Source: Campylorhamphus procurvoides
Taxonomy: Eukaryota; Chordata; Aves; Passeriformes; Dendrocolaptidae
Assembly: GCA_013396655.1 (NCBI GenBank)
Contig: WBMV01009267.1
Span: 315,839 to 379,838 of the forward strand
Length of the DNA stretch: 64,000 nt
Reading direction: 5' to 3'
Shown: piece by piece, positions 13,088 through 25,810 of the stretch
Numbering within the stretch: position 1 is the first letter of the stretch
Layout of the letters: every line of letters begins with the position of its first letter
Program-made: the position numbers and the translations under genes
The notes under the pieces: generated by a model
Told to the model about the DNA's origin: nothing
What the model saw: the letters and a program-made list of their open reading frames with translations, nothing else
Databases searched by the model: none

Positions 13088-16000
13088 TTTGGAGGTTTGC
13101 TGCCTTATTTTTAATATTATTACACTGCCTTCCCCAAGGGATCTGACATGCAGATTGGAGCCTATTTACATGACAAGGGATGAGGAATGGAAGAAGCTCA
13201 TCAGTTTATTCAGCTTTCCCAGCTCTCATCATGTCATCAAGGACCTTCTGATGTCTGGCAATGCCGTGAAGCCCCAACTTCCAGGATTTCACAGTTCTGT
13301 CACCCTTGGCTCTCGTTATGCTAAAAAGAGATGTTTTCAAGCCTTTTTTTTCCTCACGAATCACAAACGCTGGAAACATAAGTGCATCACAACAGCTAAA
13401 AGCCAATAGGCAACCTAAAGGAAATAACAATTTCTTATTTTTTAATATCAAGAATCCAGAACAAGTGTTATGATTTTTGGAGGGGAGAGGAAGATCAAAT
13501 AAGGGTCTTAATGCTGGAAGTTGTCTATACAGCACACTCTTTATTTTTGACTTTTCCCCCTCACTTTTCCTACAAGAAGCAAAGCAGCTCCCTAGAAATA
13601 CTCCACCTATGAATTTCATAGCGTGCCTTGCAGAATCAGAATGCGAAGCCTTGGCGTGACATCTCAAATCTCTGCCATTCAACAGCTGATCATATTTTCC
13701 CTTTGAGCTGCACCAGCTGCGCTCCACCAGCACGCTGGGCTCATGTGGGGCTGCCAGTGGCAAATGCAGCACTGGGATCCCAGTTTGGACAGACAGTTCC
13801 TCCCAAGCAGAGGCTGCACCTAGCTCTGATACACAGGGCGATGCTTTTGGTGCTTGGACTCCTCATGTCTGACCAACATTTCCTTAGATCTGAGCTCTCC
13901 ATCCTCCTTCCTGAGTATCCTGTGGGAGGGCAAGAGCTACCACGACTCTGCACATGGTGCTGCCCAGCTCATGACTCCAGCAGGATTTCCCTGCAGCCCT
14001 CCTGTGCTTTTGGGGTAGGAAACCACCAGCCTGAATGCTGAGGCTGGCAGAGCACCCTGCAGGCACGAAGCCTCACACCATCCCTCCTGCCTGGCTCGGT
14101 GCTGCCGGGGATGCCGCAGGCTCTGCCACACCACAGCCGAGCGCTGTGCTGGCCCAGGGATGAACTTGTTGCCATGGCAGGAGTCGAGGCATGCGATGTG
14201 CTGCGGGCATGGCAGCGAACAGCAGCTCGGGGCGCCGGCTGCTCCTGCACAGCTCCTGCACAACGGGGTTTTGTTGTCCCTGTCTCACAGTGTGCCCGTC
14301 CTCTCGCCCTGCTGCAGCAGCCTGGCAAAACCCAGCTGGCCATAAAGCACAGCAGCACCGTGGCTGAGGGCCCGACAGCGCTTTGCTGCAAACTCTGCCT
14401 CTTTCCTGCCTGCTGCAGGACACACCGTGGGATCCCATGGCACAGGCGAGTCTCCTGCTGCAAAGACAGGGTGTAAAGGGATGCCGAAGTTTTGAGGCAG
14501 GAGCTCTGTTAAATACAGAGGAGATTTTGAGTGAGGGGAAATAGCATCACTCCAAAAGGAGTTTGTCCCCAGCTAATGGATTTCCTCACTGCTGCTGGGA
14601 TGTTTGCACAGGACAGGCTTAGCTCAGCTGCCTTTTACAACTCCCTTACAGCTTTGATTAGCCTTGCTAAAACTAAGGGCATCTCTCATTCACACACTAA
14701 TTAACGGCAGGCTCAGAAGAGGCTGGTATCCCTCATCGCTGCAGATTTTAACAAGGAGAAATACAAAGGTAGACTTAAAATTAAAAGCAATGCTCCTTCC
14801 TGAGCAGCGGTTTCGGTGCCTCAGAGATTACAAGCCAGCCCCGCTCTGCGTGTCAGCAAGCCTTTCCAAAATAATGAGGCTGCTTCCGTCCCAAGCAGCT
14901 CCTGTTGCACTGGAGAAATGAGCAGAAAGGTATTATGGGCTCACACTCACCAGATGGATGTCCTGCTTTGTTCTCCGCTTACTGAAAACCCTACACATAC
15001 AGTTTGGATTATCTTCATTGTAATTCTAATCACCACCTCTGTTAGAGCGGGAGGGAGGAAGGGAGGAATCCTTGCCTCGGTCAGGAGAGCTAATTAAAAG
15101 TTGTGAGTCATCCAGACTTCTCCGCAGATTGGAAATGCTTTTGGAAGATCAGGTAATCTCTCATTCTTGGGGGAACCTAGTTAGTAAAGGAAAAATTCAG
15201 CAGGCTTCCCTTGGGCAGGGAGCTGTAGGAGAACAAATCCCGTTTTCCCCGCGGGATGCAGCAGTGTGAATCACAGAGGTGCTTCAAACACATGCCAACC
15301 ACACTCTAAAGCAGAACGGCTCCTATATGTCCCCCAGCACAGCAACACAAACACCTCCTGTGCACCTATACCATGCTGCCTTTTAAAACGCCTTGTCTAA
15401 GAGGCTTTTGCATATGAATATATGATGCACGGACTTCTGCCTTCCCATAAAAGAACTCCTGAGCCCTCTGGCTGGTTCCTGGGTGGTTGGGTACAAGCTC
15501 AAAGGTCTCAGAGAAGTCAGAGCCAGAAGCCTCATGAAGATGGACAGCTGGCAGCGACATGAGCTCCTCAACCCCGATTAGCCACAGCACAATCAGTGCT
15601 GAGCGCTGTGCCCGGAGGGGAGCGGCCTCCCCGGACCCACTGCGCTGGGAAGGAGCTGCCTGTGCTCATAACGAGCTCTGACAGCTTCAAGCAGGGTCAG
15701 AGCCCCCCACACCAGCTTGGTGAGGACAGTCTGTGAGCAACGGGCCCCCAGATCCAATGGGGATGGCGGGAGCTGAGGATTATCAAAACCACCATCCCCA
15801 GTTCCTGGAATAACGAGGGCATCAGAAGAGCTGCCCAAGGTCAGCAGTGCAGGACAGCAGTACCAGAGCCAGGCTTCCCAAGGCATCAACCACCACACTA
15901 CTTTAGCCAAAACAGTCAAGTCAGGATCTTTCAGAGTAGAGGTTGACCAGTCCCTCTCATTTAGAGGGGCTGGGTGTCTGCAGAGACTGAGTCCTCATGA

Positions 16001-18484
16001 AGATGCAGAGCACCCTTGGGGTGGCCCAAGGGATAAGAAAGCTGTTTTCTCTTTGGCCATCAAAAAAAAAAAATTTAAAGATTATTTTTGTTGTCATCTT
16101 TCCAATGGCCAGTCAAGCATGCAAAGACTTTTTCTTCTCTTTTCCCTCCCTTTTTTTTGAGAGAGCTCAAGCTGACCCCCTTGGGGCCCTGCCTCTCCTC
16201 TCTCCCCGAGCATTAGGATTACTAATGAAAGATGCAGTCAGGACTTTCCCTCCCGCCCCTTTACACATTGCCGTGGGAAACTGTGGGGAGCTGGACATGG
16301 ATGCTGCTCTGAGCAAAGTGCCCCAGCAAGTACCCTCACCTCGGACAGAGCTGCCATGCTGGGCACCAAAGGGATGTGGCTGAACATTTAGGGCAATGTC
16401 ACCACACAGAGCCCAGGATGAGAGCAACTCCCCGGACTGAGGTGATAAAAAATGGTTGTGGGCAAACACCACCAAGCAACAAGGGAAAATGAAACTGCTG
16501 TTTCCACCTGATCATTTTAGAGATTTGCTCAGTACCATAAATGTGTTTGGATTCAAATCCATTTAGCCTTTGCTTTATGGGAACCCCTGGAGAACCCTCT
16601 TGGCAAAAGGACGCTCCAGCTGATGCTTCTACTTTTCTGCCTAAGGCAAATTCAATCAAAATAGACATGATTTTACCAAAACCATCTGCAAACTGACTTT
16701 TACTGACAACAGCCTGGGCACCTGGAGATTTGCAATCAGCTCATCCCAAATACACATTAGCCCCTTTTGTTGCATGTGAAGACTCGGGCAAGCTTCAATC
16801 ACACTTGCAATGGTCAGTGAAGCCATGAACCCAGTTTGTGCAGTCTTGGCTTTTCCTTGTCCTGCTGCATCCAGGACATTCTCCTTGAGGAAAGTTCACT
16901 GTGCCCCTTCCCTCTTTGACACCTCCTCCAAATCAGTGTTCCTCTAAGTCTCAGCAAATAGTGCAATCCTTGGCAGGGTGAGCTGTGGCTTGGGATGAGG
17001 ATGGGCATCATCCTGCCCACACACCTGGGCAGGCAAGGCCGTGCATTGTGCTCAAAAGCCACCAGCCAACCTGCAGTGCCACGCTCCAAGATGAGCAATG
17101 TGATTGAAGAAACACAAGCTCCTGCTCCTGGCCAGAAACACCTCACAGGGATCAACCATGACTTGATCTGGCAGGTTTGCTGTCCCTGCCCTTCCCGGGC
17201 ACAGCAGGCAGGAAAACACTTGGTTTTCCCCCTATGAATGAGCACAGAAGAATCGATCAAATGCAGCAGAGTACAATGCTGCAGCTGAAGTATGCACACA
17301 TTGAACCTTTCCCCACCACTGCAACATCACCACTCATTTACACACCAGCAGCCTAAAACTATCTCTTTTGTACACCCAAATTGATCCTCACTCTTAATTA
17401 GTGCTCTCAGTTGCAGCAAAATTTCATTTGTTTCTTCCAAATGTGGCCTGATCCATTGTCCCTCTCCTGTGACCTGTGAAAATTAGTCATTGAGCTCAGT
17501 GACAGTGGTAAGTGCGAAATGCAGCATCAAAGGGACATAATGGGGCCTCTTAGGACTGACAAAAAAACACCATTAATCAAGGCATGCTCAAGAGGTGCCA
17601 ACTTACTGAGGCATGTGAGTGGCACAGGTCAGAGTGTGGGCCCTCCCACGGGAGGTGGGATGCAGAGGGATGTGTGGGTGCAGGAGAACCCCCCACTGCC
17701 CACGGACCTCAGCCTGCCCCAGGCACCCAATCACTGCTGCTCCACAGGCAGATGGTCTCTGCTCTGCAGGTCCCAAGGATTTGCACACCTGCTTTCCAAA
17801 GGAGGTTATGGAGATGCACTTTCCCAGGCTGCTCCTTAGTTTAGAGAGCAGGAGTGGAGCTCATCTTGTGATACACAATGCTCTGCTACTCTGTCAGGGG
17901 TGAGGTATGGGCCACACAGCAGATCAGGAGGGAGATGTCAGCACCTCCATCTGCATTTCCAGAGCCAATACAAGAGTCTGCACATTCCCAGAGGCAAACA
18001 CAACACTCTCCATCCAGGAGCACCTTGCACTGACCCACCCTTGTGCAATCCCAAGACCAAGCTAAGGGGGAAGACACAAACTGCACAAACAGACCAGAGC
18101 AGTGCAGTGAGGGGGAATTATCCCAGGGATCAGGACCTGGGAGCCCTATGGACAAACCTCCACAGGTACAAAGCCAAGGCAGCCCTGCAGTCACTGAACC
18201 AGCAGCACAGCAGCTGAAAGGGACCAGTTCTAGCTGAGAGAGTCTTAACATCAGAAAACCAAAGCAACGAGGTAAATCTCTGCAAAATTCCAACCACTGT
18301 AGCAAACAGTGTGTTTAAACCCTCTCCTGCAAATCCATGTCATTAAACAGAATAACTTGGACTCGGCAAATCCGAATGACTCTCACTTTCAAGGTCCTGC
18401 ATTCAGAAGCCCACAATGGAGAACAATGAGGTAGAGAAAAAGCCGAGGATCTTGACACTGCATTCAGAAGGCCATCTGGTCTGG

Positions 18485-18640
18485 CCAGCACAGCCAGCGC
18501 TGGGAACGGGCAGCGTCATGGGTTGAGATTTAATCTGAGCCACTTATTGGGTGACCTCAGGCGAATCGTTTGACCTCCTTTTGCCTCAGTCAACCCAACT
18601 GTAAAATTGGGTTTAAAGCAAGAACCTCTCTGAAAACCAT
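18485..18640 (+). mobile_element. MIR-like SINE remnant
   Basis: It contains CACTTATTGGGTGACCTCAG, then GCGAATCGTTTGACCTCCTT, TTGCCTCAGT and ACTGTAAAATTGGGTTT, matching the MIR pattern of GTGACCTTGGGCAAGT, CACTTAACCTC, TGCCTCAGTTT and CTGTAAAATGGG. It is old and diverged. Confidence 0.75.
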
Positions 18641-19189
18641 ATGCTGTGCCTAAGAGGAGTGGGAGCAGACTCCCCTCCCAGCAACAGGGTTGTGATGGTG
18701 GCTAGAGCCAAAACCAGAGTGGAAGAGGAGATGCATAGAGTGGGGATCCAGCATCCCTTGACGGCAGGGAGCTCTGGTCGATGACTCTCCAAGGTCCTGA
18801 CCTGCCAGCCCTGGCAAAGCAGCTTTGGCTCCTATGCAGGGACTTACCCATATGAAGGGATTTGTGGGGTCTGCCCTTGCTAATATCACTACAGCACCTA
18901 AAGGCCCCAAACATTCAATTCCCAGTCCTGATGGTTACCCAGCTAGATCAAGAGCATTGACTGTTTTGGTCAAATGTCCCCCAAAACAGATTCCTACCCA
19001 TAGCCTTGCCAATGAGCAGTGTCAGAAAAGCAGCCCCTCTCTCCCCTGGGTCCCAGCCTGACCCCAGCACTGCACACCCTTTGCAGGGAAGGGACACCAT
19101 ACCCAGCTAACCTGGGACCCTGATAGACAAAAACCAGCAGCTTCGCCCCCTCAAGGTGTTCACAGGGTGTGCAAATAATGGCACTGGCA

Positions 19190-19245
19190 GTAAACCCATC
19201 CTGAGTTTAGAGAAGGGAAACTGAGGCACAGCTGGGGCATGAATG
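19190..19245 (-). mobile_element. Possible MIR-like SINE remnant
   Basis: AGAGAAGGGAAACTGAGGCA followed by CAGCTGGGGCATGAA resembles the antisense MIR segment GGGGAAACTGAGGCACAG. It is short, so the call is tentative. Confidence 0.45.
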
Positions 19246-21489
19246 TTACTGGCCACACCATGGCCAGCTGGGGCCCTTGGAGGGCAAAACAAGAGTGAGA
19301 GCCATACATAACCATCAGGCCAAACCCAGCCTGCTTGCAAACCAACCATCTAACTAGTGGCATTACAAATCCTTAAGCTGAAACAAGACTAAGTAGATAA
19401 AGACCTGCTCTAGGTGACATCATCGAAGAGATCACGGGGTTATGATGGCAAGGAGAAGACTAAGGTAGCAGAGACCTGCTCTCCCAAATAAAGCAACCCC
19501 ATGCTTTGAGAAGAGGCTGGAGCAGAGCCACAGGCAGAGGGACAAGCAGGATTAAAGCACACAGGGCTGGGCATTGCTGTCCCCACAGAACTGCCCGTGC
19601 AGGTTCCCCAGAGCTTCACCCCGTGTTGAAAAAGCAGGCAGAAACTGCCTGCTGCTGCAGGTGTGGCTGCAGAGATGTCAGAACTTCCTCAGCTGTGCTC
19701 CAAGAGTTAATTGAGACAAATAACTCAACAGTGCTGCCATTAATGAAATTCTTCTGATATATTTCCCCTGAGCTTTCTATAAATGACTAAGTGACATTAC
19801 TGCCTGCAGTGCAGCCCCCCTGTATGAGAGATAACACTGCTGGAGCTGAGGTTGGCGCATCCACATTAGAAGCCTCATGAAGAAGTGCAAGATGATATTT
19901 AAATAACTATCACACTGCTAAGAAATGAGCAGCCAAAAGAAATATGGTCTTATAATATGCTCAAGTCTCAGGATGAATCCTGGCTGTTATGTGCAGACGC
20001 TGAAATGCTGTGGGTGGTAAGTGACAAACTCTTTTAATCCTGAAAATCTACTGAAATTCCCAGTCAAATCTCTCCAATCTCCCCCCGGTGACTCCTATAT
20101 TTGTACATTTGTTTTGCAGCACACACAGGGCCAAACTCTGCTACAGTACAGATGTGAGAGGCAGCATCACGTGAGCCAGCATGTCCTAGGGGCAGCCAAA
20201 AGAGCTGATGGAGGGAAATAACCCACTCACCCATCATAGCCATCCTCTGGAAACCTCTCGCAGTCTTTTTGCTTTACTTAATTTCTTTTTCTTTCCTTTT
20301 TTTTCCTTTAGTAATTCCTCATGGGTATTTTTCCCCTGAGACCCACACTACAAGCCCAGAACTTGCTCTGGGCTTACCATAAGTATTCAAAGCACACACA
20401 GTAAAGAAACATCACTGGCATCAGGACTGAGCCCTTCTGCTCAGCATTGGAGAAAAAAGGGCATTAAATGTGAGCAGAACCACAAGAGGGGGGAAAAACC
20501 CCCTTGTTTATGGATGGAGGAAACTTGGCATGTAACACCAGGAATTAAACTGAAATAAAATGCAAGCTAGCATTAGCTAGAAGTTGCTGGGAGTAACGGG
20601 ACCATGTCTCCAGAGCCATAAACTGACACCAGGGCACATCTTTATCTCCAGCACATTTTGCACCACTAAAACAAGTCATCACAAAAGTATCTCCCTTCCA
20701 ACTGCAGAAACAGGTTCACTTGTCCCAGGCACAAGCCATAGGTAGGGCTCTGCTGACAACACAGATAATGCACATGCACAAGAAAAAACAACAGCAAACC
20801 CACATGTTTAAGGTCTGGCTCGATGTTTTGAGCCGAGACTCACAATCTGCATCCAAACAGTGGCATTGCCCAGGAAATACCTTGGTGACAACTTTGGTGC
20901 CACCTTATTTAAACCTTAATTTAAAATGCTAACTTCATAATGAGTGGAACAAAACTGTGTAAAAACATTTCCCACTCTAATCCTGGTTTGATCCCCCCCA
21001 GTATGGCCTTCTTTTGTAATTACATCCCTTTGTGATCTCACTCTAATGCCTTGTATTGTGACCCATAAAATAATCAGCCCCCTTTGTCTCTCCCTAATCC
21101 TTTTAGACTTCCTTCTTGTCTCTACACTCTTATAAATGCTGCCATTATTTGGGCTCAGCAGCTCTTCCCACCACCCCAGAGCCTGGAAAGGAGGCTGCAG
21201 GTTAAACCCTGAATATATTCTGTGCAGAGGAGCTGAAATGATGGGAAGATCTTTGCTGCTTTAAAAACCTTGTGATTCCCAACCTCCTCTCTTAGCCACA
21301 CAGCTTGGCAGGGAAAGCTTCCAGAGTTATTAACAGGTACCACAGTACTTCAAATATTGGGCAGGTTCATTTCACGAAACTTCAAGAAACCTCTTTGCCT
21401 CTAAATTGCACCATCGACTTACTTACTCCCTCTCCCTTTTTTTTTTTTTAAAGCATCAGATCAAACAGGGAAAATTGCTACTCTCAGGC

Positions 21490-21645
21490 TGGGTACGTGC
21501 AGAGCCTGATCCGATACCCAGTTTGATGGTGATTTCCAATTAGTGGTAACTGCTTGTTATTGAGTGATATAATCAATGGGTCTTACTCCACCGGCTGGGC
21601 TGTGATTTATGATGATGTGGAGCCAGGGCCATCAAATTACAGCAT
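21490..21645. promoter_or_regulatory. Candidate enhancer with homeodomain-type sites
   Basis: This block combines CCAATTAGTGG (about 21537), TGATATAATCAATGG (about 21565) and TGATTTATGA (21603-21612, a HOX/PBX-like site) in non-repetitive sequence with no good open frame. It looks like a conserved noncoding element, but conservation cannot be tested here. Confidence 0.3.
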
Positions 21646-22920
21646 CAGCAAAAAGGGCTGGAAAATGCCATGAGGCAACACGATCAGAGTCAAGTGAGGC
21701 CAAGTTAAGCAAAAGGTGATGAGAAGAGAAGTGTGTGTGTTTTGGGGAGCCCACCTTCCAGAGGAACAGACTCTGGAGGTTGCTATTGCCCAGAGAGTAT
21801 CTTCATCCACAGGGAGCAAAGGCATGCTCAGCTTCTGGCATGCACAAGGGAAATCCAGCTCCTCAAAGAGACCCACGAAGACACAGCCAAGCAGTGCCTC
21901 CAGAGAACACTCTGCCTATGAAACTGATTTTAATTAAGACAGCTCGGAGTCATGTGAAATGATGAAACTGTCATTAGGAGACGGAAAAGATCTGTATTCA
22001 ATAACCTGATCAGATTATAAAAACATGTTGCATTCCACAACCTTTTAAACTAACACACCCAGGGTTTGAACAGACACAGAAACAGCAACTGAAAAAATTC
22101 CAACCGGGGTGTTAGGCAGAGGGTGGAAATGCCAAGGGCCTCCCTCAGCTCAGTCATGCATAGGCTTCTTGCACACTTGTGCTTGTTCAAAAGAAGGTTA
22201 CACTACAAAAATATTATCAGTGTGTTTAGCACCTGACCTGCCAACCCACAAACCAGCCAAGGTCCATTTCCCTCTGCTGAGTATCTTCGATTAATAATGA
22301 TGATATACAGAAATACCCCTGAATTTCAATTAAATGAATTTAACGAGTCAATTTTTAGGAGGAAGGTTTGAAGAAGCACCCACTCCATGGGGAAACTGCC
22401 AGCACCCTGAGCCCATCAGGGCTGCACGAGCAGTGGCTCAGAGCAGCATATTCTTCCAGTTAAATTTCACTCAATGCCAAGTGTTGAAGTAAATTTGAAA
22501 CATAAAAATATGATATCCAGCCCACATTTCCTGAATGCAAATATGTACATTCCTCCGAGCCAAGAAGATTATATTCCAAGCAGTAATACAAAGGCAGGGT
22601 CTGTAACGGTGATATGAGACTAACAGCCTGCCTTTGAAGACAGCAAAAAGTGCAACAGAGCTCTCGAGGGGCTCCACTCTGTCAGATCTCTTTTATTCCT
22701 CAGTAGCATGGCCTTGATCAACTTTCAAGATTTTTGTTTGTGAAAGGTTTTTATTTCTCCTTTGCTTTTGTGTTCAGATGTCAGGCTCAGAGGGAAGGCG
22801 AGATCAGCACTGGGATGAGGTTTTACCCACCGGCAGTATTTACTCTGCTACGCAAAGGTCTGCTTAGCGTTCGGGGTTTTTTCTCTTCCAGGCAGCCAGC
22901 ACCCATTTCTTCGGTGCAGC

Positions 22921-22990
22921 AGTCCCATCATCTCTAAAATGGGGATAATTACCCTTCTCTTTGACTGGCTTACTGGGACTTGGGGCAAGG
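22921..22990 (+). mobile_element. MIR-like SINE remnant (3' part)
   Basis: CCCATCATCTCTAAAATGGG followed by GATAATTACCCTTCTCT matches the MIR 3' region with its CTGTAAAATGGGGATAATA motif. Only the 3' part is recognisable. Confidence 0.6.
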
Positions 22991-24811
22991 AAAATCACTA
23001 TCACTTGTGTGTAAACACCGTGAGACACAGGGGCTCAGGGTACAACTGTGATTCATTCTTAGGAGATTTCATCTGCGATTAAGCCGAGTCCTGAGTGTAA
23101 GTGCATGTTCCTGCAGCTCAGGCACAGCGGGGGAGCTCGCCCTGAGCAGCAGGTTACATTTGCCCACAACATCCTGTTTTATTCCCATTATCTGCAGGCA
23201 CCTGTAGCATCAAGGCCAGGGGCCCCCTGCTTTGTGCTGGCTTCACCCAGAACTCTTCTCCAGGCTGGCAAGAAACCAAGCCTGAAGCGAGAATAGTGTC
23301 CAGAGCATTTTCAACACGATCCCTTTTTCATTTTGATTCACGTGAAACTATGACTACAAAAGGAAACACTATTCAGGGACACACAGCACATCACATACAT
23401 ATTGATGCAGGAGCCGAGATAACAGTGTTTATTGACAATCCACAATCCCAAAGGTAATTCCTCTTACTCTCATGTCTCCTGTTTACAGGTCCAAGAAGTT
23501 TGACATTGTGCTTGTGCGTCAGCTGGCTTCCAGCTTATAAATGCCAGAGTCGTTCACCAAAAGTGCTCCAAGGTTTAGCACCACAAGCCTGACAAGTCTG
23601 AGATCCAGCTGCTAATCTGGCATGGGCCCAAAGCCCTTGGCTCCTGGACAATGTCACTTCTTACACTCCTGAAAAGCTAGGTTTGCAGATGGCCACTTCA
23701 TGCACTCAGGAATTGTTATACACAAGGCCTGAAGTGTTCCCTTGGTGGGCTGCCAGCCGGCCCCAGCGCTGCGGGGAACGGGCAGTTTGGGGACTGCAGA
23801 TGCAGGACCCCGGCCCCAGACTTTGCCATAGACTCTTCCTGCTTTGCACCAAAAAAATCATGGTGCAATTTGCAAACGCAACAGAAGCAGTACTAAGTGG
23901 CTTGCCCAGAAAGAAGAGCAGTAGCCATCTCCCAAGCAAGTTGGAGAACCCTGCAGCAGAACTTCCTTAACAAACCAGTGTTTAGGCAGAGCTGGGGCCT
24001 GTACTAGACACCTGTCCTCACACTTACGGAGGAATTATATCCAACAGCAACTCCTGCTTGAATGCAAAGAGGATCAGTGGCTGCATCTCAAGGCCTACAC
24101 AATTTCTGTGGGCAAAGCTGGCCACCAGTACAGCTGAGACAGAAACCATCATGACTTGCCTCCTCTGCCATCAGTCTGGGATAAACACAAACCAGCAACC
24201 AGAGCTGACAGGAGAAAACAAGGAGACCCAACAGGACCAACTGCTCTGGCCAGGGCAATGCAAGGGGCTAAGCTGGGTAGCGTGCAGAGCTGGAGTCACA
24301 GCCTGCCCTGGAATTCTTCCTCCCCCACCTTTAAATTTCATTCCCTCACTGACATTTTCATCTGTCTCCTCCTCTGGGCTCCCCCACCAGACAATCTGTC
24401 TGGTGTTGTTAGCCTTGCCCCCAAAGGCGCTGCCACGCCGGGTAGTAAATAAGACCTTGCTGCCTCCACACTGCCAGCATTAAATAACAAAATGAAAGAC
24501 ACCATGACCTTCAGAAGGTCTTTGCCTATGATTTGGGAAGCGCTGCCTGCCAAGCAGACCCCGGCTGTGCTGCACAGCAAAGGGGCTTCCAAACTCACCA
24601 CAGGAGATACGCAAACCACAGACTATTTCACTGCATGAGTTTAGTGTACCTCACCCCTCCAACACAGGGAATTTACTGCTAGAAGGTGGTTTTTACTTCT
24701 CTATTCAAGAAAGCTGATTAGCTCTTCTTTCACACTTGGACAGCTACACAGATTAGATGCCAGCCAGACATCCGTATCAGCATCATGTTCATTTTCTCTG
24801 CCCTTTCTTTA

Positions 24812-25258
<447 letters not shown>

Positions 25259-25639
25259 TCAGCAACGTGTCCATGAGAAGCAGCCAGAGTGATCTGCTAT
25301 GGCAGCCAACAGGGGATGATGGAAACATTTAGGATGGGCTGCAAGGCACAAGTGTTTTGGAGGAACACGAAACCTTTGGGCACGCTTTGCCTCTCAAGGC
25401 TTTGCACTCAGAATCTCAGGGTGCAATTTCCAAAGGCATAACCAGAGGCACAGCCCTCCAAGGCTGCCTTTGGAGGCTCCAGTGAAGGGGATGGCCAGGC
25501 ACACCCCTCCAGTGGCTTGCCAACCCCCAGTTCCATTTGACAGCCCTCTGCAAATTGCCTCTTGCACACAGAAAAATGCGCAAGCACAGCGTGTCAGCCA
25601 TTCCCAGCCCAGGAGCAGAAGTTTACACCAGTTCTGGAA

Positions 25640-25810
25640 ATCCACTCCTCTCCCCACGTGGCCATGCGGAGAGGGGCTGCGCCGTGCCCCAGACCCGTTT
25701 GCAGCACAGCCGGCGGGGTTGAAGGGGGGATCGGCAGCTCCCGATTCAGACCATATTGCCACCGGCATCTTCCCGACACTTCCCCCGCTTGGCAGAGCAG
25801 GAGGCTGTTT
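25640..25810. promoter_or_regulatory. IGDCC3: CpG-rich islet 5' of IGDCC3 exon 2
   Basis: About ten CpGs fall within roughly 170 bases (for example TGCGGAGAGGGGCTGCGCCG and AGCCGGCGGGG), in an otherwise CpG-poor intron, 400-580 bases upstream of exon 2 in the direction of transcription. It could be an internal promoter or an enhancer. No exon with a signal peptide is readable on the minus strand here. Confidence 0.3.

Noticed and set aside
13206..13772. A 188-residue minus-strand open frame in IGDCC3 intron 2
   Set aside because: It has no recognisable domain, no Ig cysteine/tryptophan pattern and no convincing splice borders in phase 1. It is probably chance.
13969..14463. Cys/Ala-rich minus-strand open frames of 108-164 residues
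   Set aside because: Several overlapping frames are open at once in a GC-rich patch, with no family resemblance, which points to composition rather than coding.
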